NCBI RefSeq assembly: GCF_027943255.1
Contig: NC_072897.1
Coordinates: 45,792,044 to 45,856,043 of the forward strand
DNA length: 64,000 bases
Direction: 5' to 3'
Source of the DNA: Anastrepha obliqua
Taxonomy: Eukaryota > Arthropoda > Insecta > Diptera > Tephritidae
A program made the position numbers and the translations under genes. Under the pieces are notes generated by a model. It was not told the DNA's origin, searched no databases, and saw nothing but the letters and a program-made list of their open reading frames with translations. Every line of letters starts with the position of its first letter. Positions within the stretch are counted from its first letter, which is position 1. Positions 33,860 through 45,556 of the stretch are shown one piece after another.

Positions 33860-34490
33860 TTACAATTAGCATGGAATTTGGAGAAGGTTCAATAGACTTT
33901 TTTGTGATAAGCCTGGATGCTGCCGTTGGCATCCTTCCCAATTAACTCTACCATCTTTTTCGACGTTGGTCGCCAAATAGTGACCTTTTTAAAGAGGATG
34001 GACTTCACAATCACAGTGTAAACATGATTGGTTTTAAGCCCATCTTTTATCTGCAGCGGTTTTGTATGCATATGTGGCAGCTATCGCTTTCCTGAACTTG
34101 AATTCGATGTTTCGGTAGCAAGTGGGTTCGCCCCATTTAGTGAGGGGACTTGCAAGCAGTAATTTTATATTTATTTGTGAATAGCATAATTCGATCTTTG
34201 AGGGGTTAATATTCTGTCCACTCTACCTGGACCAGCTGTTCACAATGTTGAGAGAATTTTGTAACAATTCGGTCAGAATTTGGAGGTGCTTCTCTTGTGC
34301 TTTTAATGCAGTGTCGTCCGCAGAAGCGAAGACTTTACAACCATTATGTTGCCATCTTAAAGTATACTATTTGCTGTAAGATTACATAGAAGAGGCGAGA
34401 ATACCCCATTGATCAGCTCCATTGACGCATGCTTAGTAATAATTATTCCATCCTTTCTACGAGGCAATGGGTTCTTTTCTCAAGAAATAG
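33860..34490 (-). pseudogene. Non-LTR retrotransposon RT fragment
   Basis: Reading the minus strand from 34490, the blocks GVFSPLL and FASADDTALKAQEKHLQIL appear. The second is a degenerate RT catalytic box in which the usual YADD is SADD. LLQNSLNIVNSW and NINPSKIELCY follow, and later FRKAIAATYAYKTAADKRWA. The order matches the palm and thumb of I/R1-like reverse transcriptases. Multiple stops and frame changes are present. It lies tail to tail with the fragment at 32946-33660 and is a separate, older insert. Confidence 0.65.
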
Positions 34491-34994
34491 CTGAATGAGC
34501 TATAAATTACTCAAGTATGTCACTTCAAAGAGGCTTAAGTGGGAATGGCAGACATGGTGGGAATAGAGACAACTCTTCGCATCCTTCTGATTCCAGAATC
34601 ATCTTCAAACTTATTTTTCTTTCGTGAGGCAAAGAAATACCTTGCTTTTAACTTCATATCATCCTTGCGAGTATTTCTAGATTGGTATATAGCTAAAAAA
34701 ATTTCACTAACTCTACCTTACTTTTCCCTGTTTCTTATCTAATGTTATTATATTATATTGGGCAACTCATTAATGCCTAAGTGTTCTGGGAAACCACCTA
34801 AATCTAACCAAATCGCGTAGTGTCTATTGATTACATTAGGTGCTTGCTAATGGTCTCTGTGAAAATTTACGGTAGTAGGGAGCTGTTTTTTCCTATTGTC
34901 GTTGGACTTGTTAATAACTTCATATATATGTAGACCTGCATCAAATTATTGACGTTGCCATTAATCCAATCACTGTACACCATAAGTTCACCTG
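34491..34994. other. Spacer, nothing recognised
   Basis: Short frames only; no domain or repeat boundary seen. Confidence 0.45.
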
Positions 34995-35118
34995 AGCGCG
35001 TACGTCTTTCCATAACGAAATGTCAGGGAATACTGAAAAAATGTTGTATTAAGTTTGACAGTAGTCACGCGGGATCTGTCAAAAAGCTCGTTGGAAAAAG
35101 TACCTCAAATATGATCAC
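34995..35118 (-). repeat. Mariner 5'-end relic, shared with 59545-59673
   Basis: The text TTTCCATAACGAAATGTCA followed by AATACTGAAAAAATGTT and CAGTAGTCACGCGGGATCTG recurs with few changes at 59552-59632. At 59461-59673 the same text lies between a mariner transposase fragment and a TIR-like end, so both are probably the 5' ends of mariners read from the minus strand. Here the SINE begins exactly where this relic stops. Confidence 0.6.
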
Positions 35119-35119
35119 C

Positions 35120-35390
35120 GCCGTGGCCGAATGGATTGGTGCGTGACTACCATTCGGAATTCAGAGAGAGAACGTCGGTTCGAATCTCGGTCAAAGATCA
35201 AAAAAATAAGAAAAAAAAAACATTTTTCTAATAGCGGTCACCCCTCGGCAGACAATGGCAAACCTCCGGCAGAAAAAAGCTGTCTAATATCGCAATCAAA
35301 GAGACTGCAGAGTGCAACAAAAAAACTGAAGAAAAAAGTCGACCAGTTTTCGTTTTCTTAAACACAAAAGGAGAAAATAAATAAACTGTT
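35120..35390 (+). repeat. tRNA-derived SINE
   Basis: The head contains an RNA polymerase III A box (TGGCCGAATGG, 35124-35134) and B box (GGTTCGAATCT, 35177-35187). They are followed by a non-tRNA body with TTTTTCTAATAGCGGTCAC and GACAATGGCAAACCTCCG. The same body is found at 54628-54905 and, inverted, at 40995-41114. This is a short retroposon moved by LINE enzymes. I associate its sequence with tephritid flies from memory. Confidence 0.85.
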
Positions 35391-35857
35391 ACTACTCACC
35401 TACTAGGCCATAAGAACTTTGTACACAATATTATTTATAATATAAGCTTGCATATTATTATATGTAGTAATAGCTTGCAGTTAACACGACGTCTGGGGAT
35501 GGGCCTCCGCAGGTTTCCAGGAAGTTCTCCTTATTTCCTGCCAATTTTCTTTTTCGGTATTTTTTATTTTGTTAATAACAACTTGACCGTTACCAATCAC
35601 GTCCCGTTCTTAATGGCGGGCCAAGACTGTTCAGATCAACAGTGAATCGCTCCCAGGTATTCTTGGTCTCTTGGCGATTTAACCCGTAATTCATTTTGCC
35701 TCTCCTAATATCGGTTTTTTCACGTCAAGTCGAAAAGGCATCAAATTGGCTTGTTCTATATTTTTTTAGAATAAGTTTTAAGATAAATATTGTATAAATT
35801 GTATATATTAGGTATTTCATCATAAATTCTTTTTTTGATCTGCTCAAAAACACAGCC
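35391..35857. other. Spacer, nothing recognised
   Basis: No gene, RNA or repeat boundary that I can support. Confidence 0.45.
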
Positions 35858-36781
35858 CAGAGAACGTTAATGTATAGAGAAGTCTCAATGACAGGAACAT
35901 GTGGAATTTCGAGGGGTACTCGTCTCGCGAAGACTTTTTTACCACAGACACATTTTTCACCAAAAGTTAACAGTAAGGGGCTGAATTATGTAAATTTAGC
36001 AGCAGTCGATAAGAATTTGTTGGTGATTTATATGGCGCATATGTATATGCTGTGTGTATGTATGCTCACTAGCCACAGCTCAAAATAAAAGGGTAAAACT
36101 TCTCAAGAAATCCAGCGCGCATTCATAGGCGCAGCGCACATTCATAGGCACAGCATTGTACATATATACATATTTACATACATATATTGATGCATACATA
36201 TGTACGAAGCCGCGGGCACTCGACTTGACAAAAATTCAAGATTTACCAAATATTGGCAAATAATTCTACGCGAAATATTCCAATATTGCCTATTTTCGAA
36301 TGGTCGGCTCGTTTTATAAATGAAAGTACTTTGCTCATAGAAATGTGAGCTCGAATTTATCAATGAATTTTTTGATGATGAGTTTTTGTTGAAACTTTTC
36401 GGCGCCGCCGCGACTATTTTGAGCTGTTCAGCACCATGGCACTAGAATGATGGCCGCTACGCCTGCGTCTATGAATGCATTTTGTTCTTGTAGTCGCAAG
36501 GCATAGAATTTAAACTTTGAACGACATTCGGAATTAAAAGAATAAAGTGAGTAGCCCGTGTGTGCGGCTGTATGTACATGCATTTGTATGTGTGTACTAA
36601 TAAGCATTGTTTTGCTTGAATTCAATTCTCATATTTATATTTGAATATGCCTTCTTCCTGTGTGCCTGGTAATGAAGCGTTTTCTATAAAGAATTTAGTG
36701 ATTTGATCAATTGAACGACATAGGTAAGGCCATCAAGTGTGCAAATACGCACATGCAAATACGTCGATGCATATGTATGTA

Positions 36782-38092
36782 TAGGGTGGCTGATGAAAGC
36801 CGCTACCAAAAAAAATTGAATAACTTTTTTTCTTTTTAAGTTATCTGTTCCATTTTTGTTTTAATTTGCAGATTGATCTTTAAAATTTATTAAAATGGAT
36901 AACTGGGACACGCAAACAAGAATTTGGATAGTCCGCCGCTATCACGCACTGGAGTCCGTAGTTTTGGTACAGAGAGAGTACAGGCGGATGTTTGGCGGCG
37001 ATCCCCCGAGCAGATGGACCATAATGAGACTGGTGAATAATTTTGCTGAGCAAGGAACAGTCGCAAGAAGGCCTTATCATCGAAACCCACCAGTTCGGAC
37101 GGAGGAAACGATCGCTGCTGTAGCTGCAGCTATACAAAGCAATCCAAGGGTTTCAACAAGAAGCTTATCTGCTCAACTTGGTGTCAGCCGACAGTCTTTG
37201 CAAACAATAATGCACAAAGATTTAGACTTATTTCCCTACAAAATTCAAATGGTTAACAAACTGAATGCAGCAGACTTGCCGATTCGCTTGGAATTTTACC
37301 AGAAGATCCTGCAAATGGTGGAAGAAGACCAAAACTTGTTAAACTGCCTTTTCATGTCTGATGAGGCCCATGTCGATTTAAACGGCAATGTGAACAAACA
37401 AAATTGTCGAATATGGAGTACTTCTAACCCACAGATATTCCACGAGACGGAATTGCATCCTCTTCGCGTGACAGTGTGGTGTGCGGTTTCTTCACGCTGT
37501 ATTGTCGGGCCTTTTTTTGAAGAAAATGGTCACACCGTTACGGTTACTGGAGACCGTTATTTGAAAATGCTGAAAGAATTTTTCTATCCAGAACTACGCC
37601 GAAAGAGAATTCCTTTCAACTCTGTGTGGTTTCAACAAGATGGGGCAACGTCTCACATAGCCCAGACTGTTATGACAGAGTTGCGACGAAAATTTCCAAA
37701 TAAACTGATTTCAAGAAACTCCGAATTTCGTTGGCGCACCAGGTCGCCTGACCTTACTGCACCTGACTTTTTCTTGTGGGGTTTATGTAAACAAGAAGTT
37801 TATAAAACAAAGCCAACAAATTTGGATGAACTAAAACAATCCATTCGGGCAACAATTGCGGCTATTCCTCTCGCAACTCTCAAAGCAGCAATGAACAACT
37901 TTTTACTAAGATGCCGCACTTGTGTCAACGAGCATGGGGGGCATTTAAATTAAATTATTTTTAAAACTAGTTAAGCTACATTTAATAAAATTTAATGACC
38001 TTCAACTTGAAAAAAAAAAATAAATGAATTCCATACACTATAAAAAAAGTTATTTGAGTTTCTTAATGTAGCAAAATTCATCAGCCACCCTG
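36782..38092 (+). mobile_element. Mariner-like element, intact, copy 2
   Basis: The same ends and length (1311 bp) as 22518-23828, inserted at the equivalent position in hAT-like copy B. The only differences I see between the two are in the 3' untranslated A-rich stretch: one extra A and one A/T change with a one-base length difference. Confidence 0.95.
36895..37953 (+). CDS. Mariner-type transposase, full length, 352 residues, copy 2
   Basis: The protein is identical to that at 22631-23689, with the same catalytic aspartates D156, D249 and D286 (36 residues between the second and third). It has the same DUF4817-like HTH N-terminus and DDE_3 catalytic domain, and the same 113-bp leader between the left end and the ATG. 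No stop or frameshift is seen. Either copy could supply transposase to deleted relatives only if their terminal repeats are recognised. The deleted elements in this window have different ends (GGGTGATC, GGGTGGGAC), so they probably depend on other sources. Confidence 0.93.
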   Translation: MDNWDTQTRIWIVRRYHALESVVLVQREYRRMFGGDPPSRWTIMRLVNNFAEQGTVARRPYHRNPPVRTEETIAAVAAAIQSNPRVSTRSLSAQLGVSRQSLQTIMHKDLDLFPYKIQMVNKLNAADLPIRLEFYQKILQMVEEDQNLLNCLFMSDEAHVDLNGNVNKQNCRIWSTSNPQIFHETELHPLRVTVWCAVSSRCIVGPFFEENGHTVTVTGDRYLKMLKEFFYPELRRKRIPFNSVWFQQDGATSHIAQTVMTELRRKFPNKLISRNSEFRWRTRSPDLTAPDFFLWGLCKQEVYKTKPTNLDELKQSIRATIAAIPLATLKAAMNNFLLRCRTCVNEHGGHLN

Positions 38093-39039
38093 TATGTAGA
38101 ATAAATTGTTTTAGCATTTGCAGGAATTCGATCATTCGAATATTTACTCCCTAATTATTGCATAAAATATGATAAGGCGATGCTCGTGAGGTAGGTCATG
38201 TTGCTTCAGTGCATACATATGCGTGCAACACTATGTTTATTAAAGATGCAATAGAACTTAGTTGTCCCATATATGTATGTATGTATGCAAATATGTTTCT
38301 ATGAAGTTTTCCTTTATTTATTTTAAATTTCAAAGTTTTATACTATCTATAAAATGCATACATATATGAATTATTCCCTGTAATATACATATGTATGTAA
38401 ATTGAAAAAAAATTCGTTTGGCAAAGGAACAAAAAATGCATATTCAAGTGTACATAAATATTATATGATAAGGCAATCCGTCGTGAGATAGGTCATTGTT
38501 ACTGCAGTGCGTGTGCACATATTATACATTTGTAACACTATAAGAATTGAAGATGCAATTGAACTTCTGCACAAGTATAACTAACATAATATATGTGATA
38601 TATATACATATATTGATATACATAATTATATATTCATCAATATGCCAATATGCTCTTTGAATTCTTGTCTAAAATTAATTTCGACTCGAAAAATTAGTAA
38701 AACTTTTCATCAAATTTACTAAAAAGCACACAACAAAATGTGAGGTCGTTTTATAATGTATTTTTTTTTAAATTCTTCTTTTAAGATTAAAGCAACAAAC
38801 ATTAAAGTTACTTTGATTTTAAATGTTGGATTTTAAATCTGTATTTGGTTGTATTTGTTTGAAAATATAATTTGAATAAATTTTCGTTTATCAAGGGAAC
38901 ATAAAAATGCACAAGCAAATGCCTTGCAAAATGCCGTCGGCATTCTTCAATTTGTTTTCATACAGAAACAAAAAACTGAGCAGAGCCAATCTTAGTCAAT
39001 CTTTGTACATGAGATTTCTCTATACATTAACGTTCTCTG

Positions 39040-40994
39040 CACAACCGCTCATAGTTCGTACATTTTGACATTGACATTAACATAAACATCCACAACTACA
39101 TATACATACATATCTAGGTTGAATCGTAATAGGTACATAGATGCAAAAACTTAACGAACTCAACTGAAATGAAAAGTGGAATTAGATTGTGAACCACAAT
39201 AGGGATTTGACAACTACAACTCAACTATTAACTCAGTTGTGAATCATAATAGGGTAATTAATTTCATTTTATGACTGTATTATTTCGCACACGCTAAAAT
39301 GAACTAATTTCACCAAATGATCAAAAATTATAAAACTATGCAAAATATTTGTGCTTTGATAACGGTTGTCTATTTCAATGACATCCCAGCAAGAAATTAA
39401 ATAATTAATTCTGGCCAATATATAAGAATTGAAGGAGAGTTAGATTTTGAAAAGTAAAGTGTCCCTATTAATTTTCGCATGTCTATACAGGCGAAGAAAA
39501 GGGTGGAAGATAGATCATGTGTATATACATATGTAGATAGATGGGTCGAAATTCGATGGCCAATGATAGCAATCAAAAAGCTGATGCGACGCCATTCCCG
39601 GAAATGGTATTCCTCCTCATTCCATAGTAGCCATTAAGGGCCACACATCTCTCTTGCCTCTGGATATTGCAAAAATTCACACTGCAAATGTCGTGTCGCG
39701 AGACGGTGATTCTTTACTTACATTACATACTGTGCTAATTGAATAAAAATAAATACATATTGTAATAAACTGAAACAGTTGTGTAAATGTGTAGATTATT
39801 ATCCCTATTGCTATTATAGTTTTTATGTTTTACTACTACATACTATAACTATCTATTTTATCATACTGCTTTTATCGATATCCGCTTAGATGCGCTAATG
39901 TATTCTCAGAGGATTTTGGCGAAAGTGTATTTCACTTAATACCTTCATCAGGGCAAAGTGAGTGGTTACACAGCCAGATGTGTGGCTTAATATATAAATG
40001 AAAAAATGTAAGGGTATAATCATCAAACATCTGGTAATTCTGCGTAGCTATGTGCAACATACAAATTCGTACACCAATAGGTTCGTTGCTTGCCTATTTG
40101 CGGCCCTATTGTTTATAACCGAGCATTTATCACAAGCTGGGAATCATTGTTTCGGGGTTGTTAAACATTTTTGTATGTAGCATGTAATGTGTAATATCAC
40201 GAACAACATGGTTTTACTGGGTGGGTGGTTTTTTTCGTGCTGTCCCATTTACTCGGCCGGAACATTGAACGAAGAGGCTATTTTAAGAGTATTTCTCATT
40301 CTATTGAAAGGCATTTTTTGTAAAAATTGGTTTTTGATCTGTTTTATATAATTCACGATTCGTTAAAACAAACCAATCACCTGTATTATGGTAATCGACG
40401 AATGTGTTACGGCGGGAGTAAGCTCGGTCCGCACTCTACTCACTTTTTTCGGTTAAGTTTTTGTGGATACCGACGGATGCACTGCCGTGATCTGTATAAT
40501 CATCATTGTCAGTTGCCACCTTATAAATATATAAGTATAGCTATAGACCGATAAATTGCGCACTCTTGATAATTTTTTTTTGTCATGTTTCACCTGCAAT
40601 GCATATTATTGGTTTGAACAACGAAATAACGCAGTTCTATTTCAATCAATAATTAAGATAATTAAGGCAAATTGTTTCGATAAATTATTGTTTGTTATAT
40701 TTAAATATTATATAATTGTTTCGTTTAAAACCATTATTGGGCACGAAATCGGGAAGTGGACCACACTGCTCAATTGAAGAGACCTGAATCCTTTTTTGTA
40801 AAGGTCCAAAATAAAAAAAAAACATGCAGAAGTATTGAGTTGTTCACGTAAAACAGTATACAATGTCACCAAATGTATTGTATTAGTATGGACGAAAATA
40901 TTCTTTAAGGAAAGAAAATTCGAAAGAAGCCTACGCGAAAGACTGTAATTCAGCAGGACAGGAGACATCATTAAGAAAAAAATGTATATGTAAT
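39040..40994. other. About 2 kb without recognisable genes
   Basis: Contains the near-repeat GTGAACCACAATAGGG / GTGAATCATAATAGGG at 39190-39250 and AT-rich text. Open frames are under 80 codons on the plus strand; the 128-codon minus-strand frame at 40708-41094 has no recognisable domain and runs through the SINE. Confidence 0.45.
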
Positions 40995-41114
40995 ATATGT
41001 AATTGGCGCATATTGGCCGACCGCTATTAGAAAAGACGTTTTCTTTCTTTTTCAAACTTACGTTCTCTCTGAATTCCGAATGGTAGTCACGCACCAGCTC
41101 ATTCGGCTATGGCG
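40995..41114 (-). repeat. tRNA-derived SINE, truncated
   Basis: On the minus strand it starts CGCCATAGCCGAATGAGCTG and includes TGCGTGACTACCATTCGGAA and TTTTCTAATAGCGGTCGGCC. It matches the head and proximal body of the SINE at 35120-35390. The B-box region is shortened. Confidence 0.8.
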
Positions 41115-41139
41115 TCCGAGAGCTGCTAGATATAGCCTG

Positions 41140-41530
41140 AATATATCAAACATACTTGTGAGAAGACGCCTTAATAAAAATAAATTGTATCTGCATGTCA
41201 GCATAAAAAACCGCTACTGTCGAAAAAATATTAAGGCACGTTTGTCTTTCATAAATGCCCGTTGAAGCAAAGACGTAAATCTTCGGAAAATTATCTTTTT
41301 CAGACGAAACTAAAATTAATATGATTATTAGTGATGGGAAGACTTTTGTTCATCGTGATAAAAACCAAGAGTTCAATCCCCAGTACACAATAAAGAACTT
41401 ACAGGTGGGGGTAACTTGAAAGTTTGAGGATCACTTTATTGGAATGAAATTGGCCCAATAGTGAGAATAAATGCCAATATTCTAAAAAATTCAACAGAGC
41501 AATATACCTTCGAGTACATGCCACTAAACT
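41140..41530 (+). pseudogene. Tc1-like transposase fragment
   Basis: The pieces HVSIKNRYCRKNIKARLSFI, then SKDVNLRKII, lead to FSDETKINMIISDGKTFVHR, which is the first catalytic aspartate block of Tc1 transposases. KNQEFNPQYTIKNL and a degenerate GGG block follow. Frames shift twice. The DxE part is missing, and the fragment ends near EQYTFEYM at 41520. It is a different lineage from the Tc3-like element at 20179. Confidence 0.7.
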
Positions 41531-41679
41531 AGTTATTCATGCATAATCTTCGTCATTCCTGTTGACGACCCGTTTTAAGAGGTTTTCTGAAAAAAAAAAT
41601 AAAATAAAATAAAGAGGAACTATAAAGCTCTAAAAACTTTAAATTGGGTTTCTAAAGTTTTCGAGAAATTAGCAATTTG

Positions 41680-42570
41680 AATAACTGCACGAAGTGACGC
41701 TGTCGCTTTTTTATATTTGAGAAGTAGAAACTACGCCATTAATAAAAATGGAACGATACACGCTTAAACAACGCATTGAAATTATTAAAATTCACTATAA
41801 AAATGGTGAACATTTGGCAGAGACGGTTCGTAAAAGTCGAACATTTTTGGGTCCTTGTGAAGCACCTTGTCGGACGGCAATCCGGAAATTGGTGAAAAAA
41901 TTCGAGATGTTCGGACACGTTAGTAATGTAAAGAATAAAACCCGTGCACGTCGCTCAAGAACAGCCGAAAAACTGCTGTTGTAGCCGAAAGTGCTGAACA
42001 AAACCCCGGTTTGTTCACTCCTCGTCGTTCTGTGGAATTAGGCATTCCACAAACGTCATTCACCCTTTTTTGCTTAAAGATTTCGGGTCTAAGTCCAGTT
42101 AACACAAGAACTCAAGCCGGCCGATCATAAAAAACGTCATGTTTTTGCTAATTGGGTCGTTGAAGTGCATGAAAATGATCCGGAATTCCATCGAAAAATC
42201 ATCTTGAGTGCTGAGGCCCATTTCCATATCGGTGGCTTCGTCAACAAGCAAAATTATCGGATTTGGGGCTCAGAAAATCCAAGAGTTATTGTTGAAAAGC
42301 CTTTCTATCCTGAACGTGTGACTGTTTGGTGCGGTTTTTGGTCCGGCGGAGTCATTGGACTTTACTTTTTCGATAATGAAGCTGGAGCAACAGTTACGGT
42401 GAATGGATTGCGCTATCGAAAGATGATTAACGATTTTTTATGGCCGGAATTGAATGGTATTGATCTGGACAATGTTTATTTTCAACAAGACGGCACTACG
42501 TGCCACACAAGCAACGAAACCATTCTGTGAATATCAAAATAACGCCTCTTATTTTAAAACCCATATTACG
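41680..42570 (+). pseudogene. Mariner-type transposase, truncated, first catalytic aspartate lost
   Basis: The N-terminus MERYTLKQRIEIIKIHYKNG at 41748 with a DUF4817-like HTH ends at a stop at 41982-41984. After shifts, the catalytic part reads from about 42165: HRKIILSAEAHFHIGGFVNK, where alanine stands in place of the first catalytic aspartate (SDEAHF in relatives). D2 is kept in YFQQDGTTCHTS. The sequence then breaks off at 42530 and jumps to 3' untranslated text, losing D3. No terminal repeats were recognised. It could not be active. Confidence 0.82.
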
Positions 42571-42905
42571 TGTACCATATATTTGGTAGATTTTTTCATA
42601 ATGTCTCGTCTTTGATTTTGCAAAATTGTTCTCTGATCATTCCGCCCTTACTATAAACACAAGTTTGTTTATTGGATTTTCATACATTCTATTGTTTTCC
42701 ATGGTATCTGTTCGAAAGCGCAATGATTTACGGATACTAAGTAGAACAATCTCTTCGAAGCGCGATCGGACCAGTATTTGTCCAAAGCACTACGTTATCG
42801 ATTGTTTACCATAATACCGAAAACCATCGTATAGAGTGTAATTCTCGTCGCAACCATACGCCAGTTAGCACAAAGGTGAATTTCAAATTTCGTGGGGTAC
42901 GTACA
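42571..42905. other. Spacer, nothing recognised
   Basis: No gene or repeat boundary seen. Confidence 0.45.
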
Positions 42906-43012
42906 TTCAACATTTCTTTGACTCAAAGTATGCCACTGTCAACATTTCAAGTGTTTTTGAGTACTTAATTCCATTTTTTACACAAAATTTGATGCAACTT
43001 CTTTGATCCATT
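42906..43012 (-). pseudogene. N-terminal fragment of a classical mariner transposase
   Basis: From 43012 on the minus strand the frame reads MDQRSCIKFCVKNGIKYSKT followed by LEMLTVAYFESKKC and a stop, the HTH_48-type start of mariner transposases. Only about 35 codons survive. It is a separate lineage from the DUF4817-type mariners. Confidence 0.6.
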
Positions 43013-43225
43013 TTATTCGATAGCAGAAAATCGCCGAGCACGCAAAACACTTGTCTTATTTATGCCTCTCACAATAAAACTAAACATGTTATATTGCTTA
43101 AACCGTAAACATATCTTCGAGACGTGTGTATCAAATAAAACAAAGTAATAATCGAAAGTCGAATCAACGTAGCTCGCTAAATTTGAAAATCTAATACTAC
43201 ATCTACATTTAGTGCATAGCTTAAT

Positions 43226-43300
43226 AAATCTGTGCGTGACTATCACTCAGTCAAGCCCGGGTTAGAAACCCGAATGTGCGAAATCGGTATTATCGATCCC
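43226..43300 (+). repeat. Possible SINE or tRNA-like relic
   Basis: TGCGTGACTATCACTCAGTC resembles the SINE head, and GGGTTAGAAACCC sits where a B box would be. The match is short and weak. Confidence 0.3.
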
Positions 43301-43464
43301 GAGAAAATAAATAAATCCAAACGATTCGGAAAAAAAGTTAAGAGCTATTTTCGTGAGCTATTCTCAAAATGTTATTGTTTTTAATTATCGGAACCAGTAA
43401 CAATTAATTTATATGGTACTTCAGTTTTGTAGAGATGACTTTTGGAAGGAGTTCTCCATTAAAC

Positions 43465-43833
43465 TCAAATATTGGCTTGTAGTTTACTGCAGCGTATTAC
43501 GCTAAAAGACAACAGAACGACAAACTGCAATTGAGACTCTGGGCTCACTGTCAGCTCTCTCAGGGTTAATTTGTGATTATTATTCAACTTTTCTTTCACT
43601 TCATTGATGATTTCATCAGTTTTCCATGTCGATGACCTGCCACTACTTTTGTTATCCTCCGTGGACTCACGATTTCTTTTGAAGCGTTTATGGCACTTGT
43701 ACACGTTTGATTTCTTTAGGGTTTTATTATCATTCCTGAAACAGTTTCCCAACATTTCAAAGGTTTTTACACCAGTGAAGCAATTTTTAGCGCACAATTT
43801 AATACAAATTCGTTGTTGCAAATTCAAATCCAT
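43465..43833 (-). pseudogene. N-terminal fragment of a classical mariner transposase
   Basis: The 122-codon frame starts MDLNLQQRICIKLCAKNCFT, then TFEMLGNCFRND and NVYKCHKRFKRNRES, followed by SSGRSSTWKTDEIINEVKEK and LTLRELTVSPES. This is the paired HTH region of mariner transposases of the irritans/mauritiana type. The catalytic domain is absent: after about residue 105 the frame no longer resembles the family. It is 450 bp from another N-terminal fragment of the same general type at 42906-43012, which has a different sequence. Confidence 0.75.
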
Positions 43834-44128
43834 TTTTGAAACTGCAAAAAATCGAAAATACGTGCAGTGGTAAATTTACTCAAGACACGATAACTTTTAC
43901 AAATGGCGATAAAATTTTTGATCAAGGTGGTATTTTCAACTATTTCATTAAATGGATTGCATAGTCAGTCTTCCCACTTTCTTGATTGCATATAGAATAT
44001 TCGCATATATATATAATAAACACGATTTTTCACGTATGTAAGTGTGAGCCCAAAGAAATAGCACTGATAAGTAGAAGTGATGCAAAAATACATGTATGCC
44101 TTAATATGGATTACCAATCTGTATATAT
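43834..44128. other. Spacer, nothing recognised
   Basis: No gene or repeat boundary seen apart from AT-rich text. Confidence 0.45.
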
Positions 44129-45413
44129 AAGGTGGGGCATGTAAAATTTGCTTTTTGAATCGGCTATAAAAAAAACTAATCAATATTTTTTCAAACTTTT
44201 TTTTTTATTTTGAAGATTGAACATTGTCATTTATGAATGAAAAATAATATCGTTCAAATGACTGTCATGACTGGCTTTACAGTAGGCCATTCAGTTAACC
44301 CAATTTTTAAGCACATTTTCGATTGTTTGGGCTCTAATTTCATGAATGGTAACTTCAATTTCGTGTTTTAAAGCATCAATCGTCTTTGGATGGTTCGCAT
44401 AGCATTTGTCCTTAACGGCTCCCCACAAAAAATAGTCCAATGGGCTTAAATCACAGCTCCGAGGCGGCCAATTGATATCAGAATTTCGGTTGATTATTCG
44501 GTTTTCAAAAACGGTAGCCAAAAGTTCGAGTGTAACTTTGGCAGTGTGACTAGTTGCACCGTCCTGTTGAAACCAAATGTCGTCCATGTCATCCTCTTCA
44601 ATTTTTGGAAACAACTCGTTGAGCATGTCACGGTAACGCTCGCCATTTACTGTAACCGTGGCTCCTCGCTCATTTTCGAAAAAAAAATGGCCCGATGATG
44701 CCGCCAGACCAAAAGCCGCGCCAAACAGTGACTCGTTGTGGATGCATTTGCTTCTCTACAGTAACGTGTGGATTTTCTGAGCCCCAAATCCGACAATTTT
44801 GCTTATTGACGTAGCCACCGATGTGAAAATGAGCTTCATCAGAAAAGATGATTTTTCGGTAAAAATGCTCATCTTCGGTCAAACGATTTTCTGCCCATTG
44901 AGCGAACCGAAAACGCATTGGATGGTCATTAGGCTTCAGTTCTTGCACCAATTGAACTTTGTAAGCCTTCATACCGAAGTCTTTATGCAAAATTCTCTTC
45001 AAAGAAGTGCGTGAAATGTTCAATTCTTGAGAACGATGACGAGTTGAGGTTGTTGGATGTTCACGTACTTTTTCGGCTACAGCAGCAATGTTTTCGGGTG
45101 TACGCACTGTTGTTGTTTTATCCATTAACGATCCACTTTCACGAACACGATTAACAAATTGATTCACAAACTGTCTTGTTGGCAAATTTTCTTTTTGGAA
45201 TTTTTTTTTTCAAATTTCTCACAGTTTGAGTAGATGACTCACCACTTTGGAAATAGGTTTTCAATATTTCCCAATCTTGTTCAAGCGTATAGCGTCCCAT
45301 TTCGTAAATGTCAAACCTTTAAATAAATTATGAACACATTTGACATGTCATCTGTGCTACCATTCTCAAAAAAATAGGTGATTCAAAAAGCAAACGCTAT
45401 ATGACCCACCCTG
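44129..45413 (-). mobile_element. Mariner-like element, full length, broken gene
   Basis: The ends TAAGGTGGGGCATGTAAAAT (44129 on) and ATATGACCCACCCTG (to 45413) form the terminal repeat together with inner GCTTTTTGAAT / ATTCAAAAAGC. TA flanks both sides. The element is 1285 bp and is the fuller relative of 24926-25798. Confidence 0.9.
44231..45300 (-). pseudogene. Mariner-type transposase, two homopolymer frameshifts and one stop
   Basis: It starts at the ATG at 45300-45298 (MGRYTLEQDWEILKTYFQSG). A run of A near 45210 shifts the frame before RQFVNQFVNRVRESG. D1 is kept in IIFSDEAHFHIGG. A second A-run near 44685 shifts it before NERGATVTVNGE. D2 (WFQQDGATSHTA) and D3 (RSCDLSPLDYFLWG) are kept with 36 residues between them. 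A TGA at 44293-44291 stops it short of the family C-terminus, which would end at 44231. All catalytic residues are present, so the decay is recent and consists of small lesions. Confidence 0.9.
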
Positions 45414-45556
45414 TAATTGGCGAAGCTAAATTCTGAAGTTCTCGTAATCATTTTAACATCATGTCTTATTTGATCGCTAGAGTCTAGAAATCGGAATCGT
45501 AAAATGAGAATAAGGTTGTTAGAGACCATATCATAATATATATATAAGTACATATA

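Larger units (their letters stand above)
35858..39039 (+). mobile_element. hAT-like non-autonomous element, copy B, with both terminal repeats
   Basis: The terminal repeat CAGAGAACGTTAATGTATAG (35858 on) and its complement, ending CTCTG at 39039, enclose 3182 bp, of which 1311 bp is an inserted mariner. The remaining sequence of about 1.87 kb encodes nothing. It matches copy A but lacks about 0.2 kb after 36030 and a longer block around 36160. The bases outside (CACAGCCC and CACAACCG, depending on where the ends are set) agree at 6 of 8 positions, which would be an imperfect hAT target duplication. Confidence 0.65.

Noticed and set aside
35120..35200. tRNA gene
   Set aside because: A and B boxes are present but no cloverleaf closes, and a non-tRNA body repeats elsewhere with the head: a SINE.
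40708..41094. 128-codon minus-strand frame
   Set aside because: Composition is that of AT-rich noise and the start overlaps the inverted SINE.
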